Positions 6,921 through 13,473 of a stretch of 15,853 bases of DNA are shown piece by piece. Source of the stretch: Acidimicrobiaceae bacterium (lineage in GTDB: Bacteria; Actinomycetota; Acidimicrobiia; Acidimicrobiales; MedAcidi-G1); assembly GCA_002699725.1 (NCBI GenBank), contig PACE01000004.1, positions 63,490 through 79,342 of the forward strand, given 5' to 3'. The notes under the pieces were generated by a model, which saw only the letters and a program-made list of their open reading frames with translations, did no database searches and was not told where the DNA came from. Each line of letters starts with the position of its first letter. Within the stretch, counting starts at the first letter, position 1. The position numbers and the translations under genes are program-made.

Positions 6921-6926
6921 AGGGTA
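6921..6926 (-). promoter_or_regulatory. Putative -10 box of a leaderless PAC2-gene promoter
   Basis: Read on the - strand, TACCCT is followed by CGCGACCA and the ATG at 6912, an 8-base gap. The pattern and spacing match the boxes before hemQ, the Nudix gene and the GNAT gene. No ribosome binding site is visible. Confidence 0.5.
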
Positions 6927-6973
6927 TCGGTGGCTCCGACAACGCGCTCCCGGCGACCCGTCCTGTCGGGACG

Positions 6974-6979
6974 TACACT
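6974..6979 (+). promoter_or_regulatory. Putative -10 box of a leaderless GNAT-gene promoter
   Basis: TACACT ends 8 bases before the GTG at 6988. It lies in a 13-base sequence (6972-6984) identical to the one before hemQ (1075-1087). Together with the PAC2 box on the other strand it forms a compact divergent promoter region of 75 bases. Confidence 0.55.
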
Positions 6980-6987
6980 CGGCGACC

Positions 6988-7416
6988 GTGGTGGCGATCC
7001 GTGAGGCGACCGAGGTCGATGACGACCTGATCCGGGCAATGGCCCGCCTGATCCCGCAGTTGTCGCGCTCGAATCCGCCCCCCGATGCGACGGCCCTCCG
7101 GGCGATCGTGTCCTCGGAGGCGTCGGTGCTCCTGGTGGCAGAGGACGACGGGGTGATCGTCGGGAGCCTCACGCTGGCCCTCTTCCGCATTCCGACCGGC
7201 CTTCGCGCATGGATCGAGGACGTGGTCGTCGACGAGTCGGCGAGGGGTAGGGGTGTGGGCGAGGCGTTGAACCTGGCGGCCCTGGATCGGGCCCGCGCTG
7301 GGGGCGCAACGACCGTGGACCTGACCTCCCGCCCGTCGAGGGAGGCTGCCAACCGCCTCTACCAGCGCCTCGGCTTCGAGGAACGCGGGACGAACGTCTA
7401 CCGGTTCAGGCTCTAG
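6988..7416 (+). CDS. GNAT-family N-acetyltransferase
   Basis: 142 residues from a GTG, with a second in-frame GTG directly after it at 6991. This is a single GNAT domain, which transfers acetyl from acetyl-CoA to an amine. Seen: VAIREATEVDDDLI as the first strand and helix; LLVAEDDGVIVGSLTLAL; the acetyl-CoA pyrophosphate loop VDESARGRGVGEAL (R86-x-x-G89-x-G91); and the closing SREAANRLYQRLGFEERGTNVYRF, the usual C-terminal GNAT signature. The length is that of a minimal GNAT. The substrate cannot be assigned. The gene has its own putative leaderless promoter shared back to back with the PAC2 gene, and a hairpin follows the stop. Confidence 0.9.
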   Translation: MVAIREATEVDDDLIRAMARLIPQLSRSNPPPDATALRAIVSSEASVLLVAEDDGVIVGSLTLALFRIPTGLRAWIEDVVVDESARGRGVGEALNLAALDRARAGGATTVDLTSRPSREAANRLYQRLGFEERGTNVYRFRL

Positions 7417-7477
7417 GCGGAGCCCACTTCATCGGGCGCCCCCTCGGGAAGCGGGTCCCGGCAACCAGCCAGGATCG

Positions 7478-7494
7478 CCGACGCCCAGCGTCGG
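7478..7494. terminator. Hairpin between convergent GNAT and desaturase genes, possible two-way terminator
   Basis: CCGACGC (7478-7484) pairs perfectly with GCGTCGG (7488-7494) around a 3-base loop. It sits in the 115-base gap between two converging genes, 61 bases after the GNAT stop and 37 bases beyond the desaturase stop, so it could stop transcription from both sides. There is no T tract on either strand, and the rest of the gap shows nothing else recognisable. Confidence 0.4.
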
Positions 7495-7531
7495 AGTCGG
7501 TGGAGGGCGCACCGTGCCGGACCGGTGGGTG

Positions 7532-8440
7532 TCAGGTCCTCTTGCGGCGGTCGAGTCTGGCCTCGAAGCGTTCGGCCTGCTCGATGAGGGTGTCGGTAAT
7601 GCCCATGAGTTCGTCCTGGGCCTCGGCTGCCTCGTCATCCAGGCCGTCGATTTCACCGATCTTCCAGTAGCGGAGGAGCGGTTGCACGACCTGCTCGGCA
7701 TGGACGCGCAGGTTGTAGATGCCGGTCCGGGCGATCTCGACCGCCCGGCGTTGGAAGTTGGGAATCTCGGTGCCGGGCATCGAGAAGTTGCCCAGCACCC
7801 TGCGCAGTGACTTGAGGACCAGGCTCGGTGCCTCGCTCAGCATGGCCGTGGTGACGCCCCGGTAGAACATGAAGTGGTGGTTCTCGTCGATGGCCACCCG
7901 GTTCATGACCTCGTAGGCGATCGGGTCGTCGGCATGCACGCCGGCATTGCGGTGGCTGACGCGGGTGGCGAGTTCCTGCGCCGACGTGTAGTTGAAGATG
8001 TCGACCGGGTCGGTGAACCCGATACTCCAGCCTCTGGTGACTGTCGCCAGGCGGTCGTCCTCGAGCGAACGAGGGTCGCAGTTGCGCGAGGTCAGGAGGT
8101 AGTCGCGGATGGCGATCGAGTGCTGGCCCTCTTCGGCGGTCCAGAGTTGCGACCATTCGGCCATGGCCGAGTCTTCGGGGAACGTCCCCGAGATGCGGGC
8201 GTGGTAGTAGGGCAGGTTGTCTTCGGTCAGCAGGTTGAGGACGAGGGCTGTGCGGACGGGACGGGAGACGGTTGCCTGGGACTCGTCCCAGGGGTCGTCC
8301 CGGTAACTGCGGCCCTGTTCCCACGGGATGACTTCGTGGGCGTACCAGTGCTCGCGACGTTCCCGGTGCGTGTCCATGAGCGACCGGATGTCCGGTTCGA
8401 CGGTCCGGATCAGTTCGAGCGATTCAGCGGTGACGGACAA
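7532..8440 (-). CDS. Acyl-ACP desaturase (soluble di-iron, type 2 fatty acid desaturase)
   Basis: 302 residues from a TTG start. This family introduces a double bond into acyl chains carried on acyl carrier protein, using O2, ferredoxin and a carboxylate-bridged di-iron centre; actinobacterial homologues are the DesA proteins. All six expected iron ligands are visible: E73 in LLTEDNLPYYH, E104 and H107 in WTAEEGQH, E156 in SAQELATR, and E186 and H189 in AIDENHHF. AIRDYL after the second site is also typical. The TTG at 8440 is preferred over an in-frame GTG at 8494 because AGGAA lies 7 bases upstream, the extra residues are a proline-rich stretch unlike the family, and a putative -10 box directly abuts that GTG. 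Position of desaturation and in vivo role (membrane lipid or other acyl chain) are not readable from sequence. No partner reductase is nearby. Confidence 0.9.
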   Translation of the reverse strand: MSVTAESLELIRTVEPDIRSLMDTHRERREHWYAHEVIPWEQGRSYRDDPWDESQATVSRPVRTALVLNLLTEDNLPYYHARISGTFPEDSAMAEWSQLWTAEEGQHSIAIRDYLLTSRNCDPRSLEDDRLATVTRGWSIGFTDPVDIFNYTSAQELATRVSHRNAGVHADDPIAYEVMNRVAIDENHHFMFYRGVTTAMLSEAPSLVLKSLRRVLGNFSMPGTEIPNFQRRAVEIARTGIYNLRVHAEQVVQPLLRYWKIGEIDGLDDEAAEAQDELMGITDTLIEQAERFEARLDRRKRT

Positions 8441-8447
8441 TGGCGCG

Positions 8448-8452
8448 TTCCT
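8448..8452 (-). promoter_or_regulatory. Ribosome binding site deciding the desaturase TTG start
   Basis: AGGAA on the - strand is 7 bases before the TTG at 8440. It supports that rare start codon over the upstream GTG. Confidence 0.6.
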
Positions 8453-8494
8453 GGGCCGGGGTGGGTGGGCTGGGGTGGAGTGTCCGACCGGCAC

Positions 8495-8500
8495 AGGCTA
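8495..8500 (-). promoter_or_regulatory. Putative -10 box of the desaturase promoter
   Basis: TAGCCT on the - strand, TANNNT pattern. It would start transcription near 8488, giving a leader of roughly 48 bases that contains the AGGAA site. No convincing -35 box is visible. This gene would be conventionally led, unlike the four leaderless candidates in the window. Confidence 0.35.
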
Positions 8501-8553
8501 GGCCACCGGGGGCCATGGTGCTGAAGGGGCGTCGGATGCGGCAGCATGGTGGA

Positions 8554-8955
8554 ATGTCAGACCAACCGGACATCGACTGGACTGCACTGCGCTCGATCGC
8601 CGCCGAGGCGGCGGCCACCGCCTATTGCCCCTATTCAGACTTTCCGGTCGGGGCCGCCGGCCTCGTCCACGATGGCCGGATCGTGTCGGGTTGCAACGTC
8701 GAGAACGCCTCCTACGGAATCACGCTCTGTGCCGAGTGCGGGATGGTTTCCGACCTGCACCTCTCGGGTGGTGGTCGGCTGGTGGCGGCCGTGGCGGCCA
8801 ATCCGTCCGGCGAGGCGATCGCTCCATGCGGCCGTTGCCGCCAGTTGCTGTTCGAGGCGGGTGGTGCCTCGCTGCTGGTCGACGGACCGGGTGGGCCGAG
8901 GCCCCTGGGCGACCTCCTGCCCGATGCGTTCGGCCCGGACGACCTGGCGGATTGA
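8554..8955 (+). CDS. cdd: Cytidine deaminase
   Basis: 133 residues. It hydrolytically deaminates cytidine and deoxycytidine to uridine and deoxyuridine, feeding the pyrimidine phosphorylase encoded directly downstream. Zinc and catalytic residues are plain: C59 and E61 in LCAECG (E61 shuttles protons) and C92 and C95 in PCGRC. The substrate-binding SGCNVENASYG motif (46-54) and YSDFPVGAA near the N-terminus are also typical. The size fits the small homotetrameric type. The ATG at 8554 is chosen because the family begins a few residues before this WTALRSIAAEA helix; longer in-frame options run into the region divergent to the desaturase gene. No good ribosome site is visible. The stop is separated from the deoA GTG by 5 bases, so the two genes form a salvage operon. 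Confidence 0.94.
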   Translation: MSDQPDIDWTALRSIAAEAAATAYCPYSDFPVGAAGLVHDGRIVSGCNVENASYGITLCAECGMVSDLHLSGGGRLVAAVAANPSGEAIAPCGRCRQLLFEAGGASLLVDGPGGPRPLGDLLPDAFGPDDLAD

Positions 8956-8960
8956 AGTCG

Positions 8961-10235
8961 GTGGACGTCGTCGAGGTCATCCGCACCAAGCGCGACGGTC
9001 GGCGTCTCTCCGACGAACAGATCGAGTGGTTCATCGGCCGCTATGCCGAGGGCGGCGAGATCGCCGACGAGCAGGCGGCGGCGCTGGCCATGGCGATCTT
9101 CTTCAACGGCATGGAGCCCGACGAACTGGCTACCTGGACCCGGGCGATGGTCGACTCCGGTCGCACCCTCGACCTGTCCGGCGTCGGCCGGCCCACTGTT
9201 GACAAGCACTCCACCGGCGGCGTCGGCGACAAGGTCTCGCTGGTGCTCGTGCCCCTCGTGGCGGCCTGCGGGGCGGCGGTTCCGCAGTTGTCGGGACGGG
9301 GCCTCGGCCACACGGGCGGCACGCTCGACAAGATGGAGTCGATCTCGGGTTGGTGCGCCACCCTCGAGCCCGATGCCATGGTCGAGGTGCTGCGCACCGT
9401 CGGCGGCGTGATTGCCGGGGCCACTGCCGACCTGGCCCCGGCCGATCGGCGCCTCTATGCGCTCCGGGACGTGACCTCGACGGTCGACTCCATCCCGTTG
9501 ATCGCCAGTTCGATCATGTCGAAGAAGATCGCCGAGGGCACCGATGCCCTGGTGCTCGACGTGAAGGTCGGCTCGGGGGCGTTTCTGCCCGATGTCGACC
9601 GGGCCAGGGAGTTGGCGCGGACGATGGTGGGGCTTGGAGAACGCAACGGAGTTCGCACGGTGGCGCTCCTCACGGCGATGCACACCGTCCTCGGTCGGAC
9701 GGCCGGCAACGCCCTCGAGGTGGCCGAGTCGGTCGAGGTGCTCGACGGAGGCGGCCCCGCCGACCTGGTCGAGGTGACCCTGGCGCTGGCCAGAGAGATG
9801 GTGGAGTTGGCCGGCCTCGATGCCGACCCGGCCGAGGTGCTGGCCTCTGGTCGGGCCCGGTCGGTGTGGGACGACATGGTCCGGGCCCAGGGCGGCGACC
9901 CGGAGGCGGTTCTGCCGGTCGCCCCGCACGTCGAGACCGTCGATGCCGAGGTCTCCGGTGTACTCGGTCGGCTGGACTGCCGGTCGGTGGGTATCGCCGT
10001 ATGGCGCCTGGGCGCCGGGCGTGCCCGCAAGGAGGACCCGGTCAGCCCGAGTGCCGGGATCGTGTGTCTGGCCAAGCCCGGCGACCCGGTCGAGGCCGGC
10101 CAGCCGCTGCTCGAACTCCACGCCGAAGACCCGTCGAGGTTCGCGGCGGCGAGGGAGGCACTCCAGGACGCCCTCGAGGTGTCCGACGAGCCCCCGACCC
10201 CGAAGCCGCTCGTCGTCGACCGGATCGCAATCTGA
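8961..10235 (+). CDS. deoA: Pyrimidine-nucleoside (thymidine) phosphorylase
   Basis: 424 residues from a GTG. It splits thymidine, deoxyuridine or uridine with phosphate into base and (deoxy)ribose-1-phosphate. Seen: VIRTKRDGRRLSDEQI at the N-terminus; the phosphate-binding KHSTGGVGDK (82-91); the family signature SGRGLGHTGGTLDKME (111-126); YALRDVTSTVDSIPLIASSIMSKKIAEG with the conserved Arg, Ser and Lys of the base site; and a glycine-rich C-terminal domain. Whether it is strictly thymidine-specific (DeoA) or accepts uridine (Pdp) cannot be decided by eye. An alternative TTG start at 8952 would overlap the cdd stop as TTGA, matching the coupling style of other genes here. The product deoxyribose-1-phosphate connects to the convergent operon. 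The stop lies only 3 bases from the stop of that operon's last gene. Confidence 0.93.
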   Translation: MDVVEVIRTKRDGRRLSDEQIEWFIGRYAEGGEIADEQAAALAMAIFFNGMEPDELATWTRAMVDSGRTLDLSGVGRPTVDKHSTGGVGDKVSLVLVPLVAACGAAVPQLSGRGLGHTGGTLDKMESISGWCATLEPDAMVEVLRTVGGVIAGATADLAPADRRLYALRDVTSTVDSIPLIASSIMSKKIAEGTDALVLDVKVGSGAFLPDVDRARELARTMVGLGERNGVRTVALLTAMHTVLGRTAGNALEVAESVEVLDGGGPADLVEVTLALAREMVELAGLDADPAEVLASGRARSVWDDMVRAQGGDPEAVLPVAPHVETVDAEVSGVLGRLDCRSVGIAVWRLGAGRARKEDPVSPSAGIVCLAKPGDPVEAGQPLLELHAEDPSRFAAAREALQDALEVSDEPPTPKPLVVDRIAI

Positions 10236-10238
10236 GCC

Positions 10239-11084
10239 TCAGCGGCCGATGGGGTGCCAGACGGTCTTCATCTCGAGGAACTGGGCGATCACCGACGGGC
10301 TGGCGGCGGTGGCGTCGCCGTGCACGAGGCGCTTGACGTTCTCGGCGGCGTCGGCGAGTGCCTCGTCGGGCAGGTCGGCCGGGGCGCCTGAGAGGTCGAC
10401 GGCGTTGACGTCGAGGTGGCCGAGAGCCCAGGGCAGCAGCCCGATCTGGTCGCCGGTGAGGATGTTGACCACGCCCCCCGGCACGTCGGAGGTGGCCAGC
10501 ACCTCGGCGAGGCTCATGGCTACGAGCGTCGCCGCCTCGCCGGCCAGCACGACCGACGTGTTGCCCGTGACGATCGCCGGCGCCAGTCGGGAGGCGAGGC
10601 CCAGCAGTGGCGGATCGTCGGGCACGGCCTGCACGACGACCCCGGTGGGCTCCGGGTACGTGAAGTTGAAGAAGGGACCGGCGACCGGGTTCACGGTGCC
10701 GAGCACCTGATGGACCTTGTCGGCCCAGCCGGCGTACCAGACCCACCGGTCGACGGCCTGTTCGACCTCGTTGCGGGCCGACTCGGCGGACCGGCCGCCG
10801 TCCCGGAGCACGGCGACGAACTCGTCTCGGCGGGCATCGAGCATCTCGGCCACCCGGTAGAGCACCTGGCCCCGGTTGTAGGCGGTGCGCCCGGCCCAGC
10901 CGGCCTGTGCCGAGCGGGCGGCACGGACTGCTTCGCGCAGGTCCTTGCGGGAGGCCTTGGCGGCGTTGGCCAGGAGACGGCCGTCGTCGGAGCGGACCTG
11001 GAAGGTGTGGCCCGACTCGGAGCGGGGGAAGGCCCCACCGATGAACAACTTGAAGGTCTTGTCGACCGGGAGGTGCTCGGCCAT
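10239..11084 (-). CDS. Truncated aldehyde dehydrogenase homologue lacking the catalytic half
   Basis: 281 residues. The sequence aligns by eye with the N-terminal, NAD-binding part of aldehyde dehydrogenases (LFIGGAFPRSESGHTF, then AGWADKVHQVLGTVNP, then LAPAIVTGNTSVVL, GVVNILTGD), but ends at about the point where the catalytic domain would begin: no catalytic cysteine, no general-base glutamate and no EIFGPV region. Key NAD-site residues are also changed: the PWNFP asparagine motif reads PDDPP and VLKPAE reads VLAGEA. The ATG overlaps the stop of the full-length dehydrogenase as TGATG, and the reading frame closes 3 bases from deoA, so no lost second half lies downstream. It is therefore a conserved-looking non-catalytic partner rather than a simple broken gene. 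Two-domain ALDH16 proteins end in a similar dead dehydrogenase domain, so a structural role with its neighbour is inferred. Confidence 0.85.
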   Translation of the reverse strand: MAEHLPVDKTFKLFIGGAFPRSESGHTFQVRSDDGRLLANAAKASRKDLREAVRAARSAQAGWAGRTAYNRGQVLYRVAEMLDARRDEFVAVLRDGGRSAESARNEVEQAVDRWVWYAGWADKVHQVLGTVNPVAGPFFNFTYPEPTGVVVQAVPDDPPLLGLASRLAPAIVTGNTSVVLAGEAATLVAMSLAEVLATSDVPGGVVNILTGDQIGLLPWALGHLDVNAVDLSGAPADLPDEALADAAENVKRLVHGDATAASPSVIAQFLEMKTVWHPIGR

Positions 11085-12568
11085 CAGTCGTGCCCTCCCG
11101 CGTCCCGCACGTACGCGCCGAGGCCCTGAAGGCCACCTTCGCGGCCGAAGCCGCTCTCCTTGTAGCCGCCGAACGGGCTGGCGGCGTCGAACTTGTTGAA
11201 CGTGTTCGCCCAGATGACGCCTGCCCGCAGGCGCTCGGCCATCCAGAGGATCTTGGAGCCCTTCTCCGTCCAGATGCCCGCTGAGAGCCCGTAGGGGGAG
11301 TTGTTGGCCTTCTCGACGGCCTCCTCGGGCGTACGGAAGGTCTGGACGGCCAGAACCGGGCCGAAGATCTCCTCGCGGGCGATGCGATGGCTCTGCTGGA
11401 CACCCGTGAAGACCGACGGAGCGAACCAGAAGCCCCGGTCGGGCAGGTCACAGGGTGCCTGGTGGAGCACCGCCCCCTCCTCGACCCCCGACTCGACGAG
11501 TGCGGTGATGCGGGCCAACTGCTCGGCCGAGTTGATGGCACCCACGTCGGTGTTCTTGTCGAGCGGATCACCGACCCGGAGGCGAGCCATGCGCTGCTCG
11601 AGTCGCTCGACGAAGTCCTCGGCGATCGACTCCTGGACCAACAGCCGGGAACCTGCGCAGCACACGTGGCCCTGGTTGAAGTAGATGCCGTTGATGACGC
11701 TCTCGATGGCCTGGTCGATGGCAGCGTCCTCGAAGACCACGTTGGCGGCCTTGCCGCCCAATTCGAGGGTGAGGGGCAGGCGACGGACCGCAGCGGAGCG
11801 CTGAATCTGCTTGCCGACCCCGGTCGAGCCGGTGAACGCCAACTTGTCGACGTCCGGATGTCCGACCAGCGCCGCCCCCGTTTCCCCGGCGCCGGTGACG
11901 ATGTTGACCACGCCCGGGGGCAGGTCGACGTCGCGGAGGACCTCGGCCAGCAGCAGCGCCGTGAGCGGCGTGGTTTCGGCGGGCTTGAGGACGACGGTGT
12001 TGCCGCAGGCCAGGGCCGGTGCCAGTTTCCAGGCGGCCATGAGCAGCGGGAAGTTCCACGGGACGATCTGTCCGACGACGCCGTGCGGGGCCACGTCCCG
12101 GTTCGGGAAGGCGTGCTCGAGCTTGTCGGCCCAGCCGGCGTGGTGGAAGAAGTGGGCGGCGACCAGCGGCAGGTCGACGTCGCGACTCTCACGGATCGGC
12201 TTGCCGCCGTCCATTGTCTCGAGCACGGCGAACTCCCGGGAACGCTCCTGGAGTTGGCGGGCGATGCGGTAGAGGTAGCGGGCCCGCACCGTGCCGGGAG
12301 TGTCGCGCCAGTGTTCCTCGAAGGCCGTGCCGGCGGCGGCGACTGCACGGTCTACGTCTTCGGCGCCGCCTTCGGCGACGGTGGCGAGCCGTTCCTCGGT
12401 CGCCGGGTTGATGGTGTCGAACGTGCGGCCCGAACGTGGTTCCACGAACTCTCCGCCGATAAAGAGGCCGTACTCGTCGGCGAGGCTGACGACCGTGGTC
12501 GACTCGGGTGCCGCGGCGTAGTCGAGCCCGAAGTCGGGGATCGGATCGTCGGCCGTCGGGTCCGCCAT
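11084..12568 (-). CDS. NAD(P)-dependent aldehyde dehydrogenase
   Basis: 494 residues, full length for the ALDH superfamily, which oxidises aldehydes to acids. Catalytic features are complete: N172 in PWNFP, K195 in VLKPAE, FTGSTGVGK (246-253), general base E269 in LELGGK, catalytic C303 in GHVCCAGSR, and EIFGPVLAV followed by PFGGYKESGFGREGG. About 30 extra N-terminal residues precede the first family strand. The ATG at 12568 shares its A with the deoC stop (TGATG), and its own stop overlaps the next gene in the same way. Placed right after deoC, its natural substrate is likely the acetaldehyde that DeoC releases, giving acetate (no CoA site is evident). The substrate assignment is from context. 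The longer open frame upstream overlaps deoC and is rejected. Confidence 0.93.
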   Translation of the reverse strand: MADPTADDPIPDFGLDYAAAPESTTVVSLADEYGLFIGGEFVEPRSGRTFDTINPATEERLATVAEGGAEDVDRAVAAAGTAFEEHWRDTPGTVRARYLYRIARQLQERSREFAVLETMDGGKPIRESRDVDLPLVAAHFFHHAGWADKLEHAFPNRDVAPHGVVGQIVPWNFPLLMAAWKLAPALACGNTVVLKPAETTPLTALLLAEVLRDVDLPPGVVNIVTGAGETGAALVGHPDVDKLAFTGSTGVGKQIQRSAAVRRLPLTLELGGKAANVVFEDAAIDQAIESVINGIYFNQGHVCCAGSRLLVQESIAEDFVERLEQRMARLRVGDPLDKNTDVGAINSAEQLARITALVESGVEEGAVLHQAPCDLPDRGFWFAPSVFTGVQQSHRIAREEIFGPVLAVQTFRTPEEAVEKANNSPYGLSAGIWTEKGSKILWMAERLRAGVIWANTFNKFDAASPFGGYKESGFGREGGLQGLGAYVRDAGGHD

Positions 12569-13473
12569 CAGTCGACCGTCACGTAGTCGGGACCGCCGTA
12601 GCGGCCGCTGTCGAGCTTGCCGAGCTGGAGCAGGATGTCGTTGAGCAGGCTCGAGGCACCCAGCCGGAAGCGCTCGGGCGTGAGCCACTCGGGGCCGAGG
12701 GTCTCGCCCATCAGGACGAGGTAGTGCCAGGCCTGCTTGGCGGTGCGGATGCCGCCGGCGGCCTTGAATCCGACGGCCCGGCCGGTCTGGTGGGCGTACT
12801 CGCGGATCGCCTCGGCCATGCAGAGCGCCATGGCCGGCGTGGCGGCCTTCGGGATCTTGCCGGTCGAGGTCTTGATGAAGTCGGCGCCGGCGGCCATGGC
12901 CAGCATGGATGCCCGGCGCACCGGCTCGTATCCGCCCAGTTCGCCGGTCTCGAGGATGACCTTGAGGTGGGCGTCGCCACAGGCCTCCTTCGAGGCGGCG
13001 ACCTCGTCATGGACCCTGGAAAGGTCGCCCGAGAGGAAGGCCGAGCGGTTCAGGACGATGTCGATCTCGTCGGCACCGTCGGCTACGGAGCTGCGGATGT
13101 CGTCGGTGCGGACGTCGATGTCGGAGAGGCCGCTCGGGAAGGCGCCGGCCACGCTGGCCACCGCCACGCCGGTGCCGGCCACCGCAGCTGTCGCATGGGT
13201 GACCATCTCCGGGTAGACGCACACGGCGGCGACGCGTGGGATCGCAGGGTTGGTGGCATCGGGGCGGATTGCCTTGCGGCAGAGGGAGGCCACCTTGCCG
13301 GGCGTGTCGGCGCCTTCGAGGGTCGTCAGGTCGATGCAGCGGATCGCCAGGTGGAGGGCGGCCCGCTTGCTCGAGGTCTTGATCGACCGGCCGCCCAATT
13401 CTGCGGCACGGGCCTCGAGGCCCACCTGGTCCACGGACGTGGTCCGGATCGGCGCGTAGACGGGGGTGTTCAC
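12568..13473 (-). CDS. deoC: Deoxyribose-phosphate aldolase
   Basis: 301 residues from a GTG whose four-base GTGA overlaps the mutase stop. It cleaves 2-deoxyribose-5-phosphate into glyceraldehyde-3-phosphate and acetaldehyde by Schiff-base chemistry. Catalytic residues are all present: D138 in DEIDIVLN, the Schiff-base lysine K201 in DFIKTSTGK, and the proton-relay lysine K237 in GFKAAGGIRT. The opening IRCIDLTTLEGADTPGKV and the phosphate-binding GASSLLNDIL near the C-terminus are typical. The protein is longer than the approximately 220-260 residue bacterial average because of about 40 N-terminal residues (including a conserved-looking SIKTSSKRAALHLA helix), so it fits the longer branch resembling the animal and actinobacterial type. 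It lies centrally in the coupled nucleoside catabolic operon. Confidence 0.95.
   Translation of the reverse strand: MNTPVYAPIRTTSVDQVGLEARAAELGGRSIKTSSKRAALHLAIRCIDLTTLEGADTPGKVASLCRKAIRPDATNPAIPRVAAVCVYPEMVTHATAAVAGTGVAVASVAGAFPSGLSDIDVRTDDIRSSVADGADEIDIVLNRSAFLSGDLSRVHDEVAASKEACGDAHLKVILETGELGGYEPVRRASMLAMAAGADFIKTSTGKIPKAATPAMALCMAEAIREYAHQTGRAVGFKAAGGIRTAKQAWHYLVLMGETLGPEWLTPERFRLGASSLLNDILLQLGKLDSGRYGGPDYVTVD

Noticed and set aside
8712..10121. 469-codon open frame on the - strand opposite deoA
   Set aside because: Antisense shadow of deoA and cdd, with no family resemblance.
10239..11084. Short dehydrogenase read as a frameshifted or decayed ordinary ALDH gene
   Set aside because: No leftover catalytic-domain sequence exists downstream (deoA follows after 3 bases), the frame is clean, and the coupled TGATG start suggests a maintained gene.
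10042..12348. 768-codon open frame on the - strand across both dehydrogenase genes
   Set aside because: It is in another frame of two well-recognised genes, with Ser/Arg/Pro-rich composition typical of out-of-frame GC-rich DNA.
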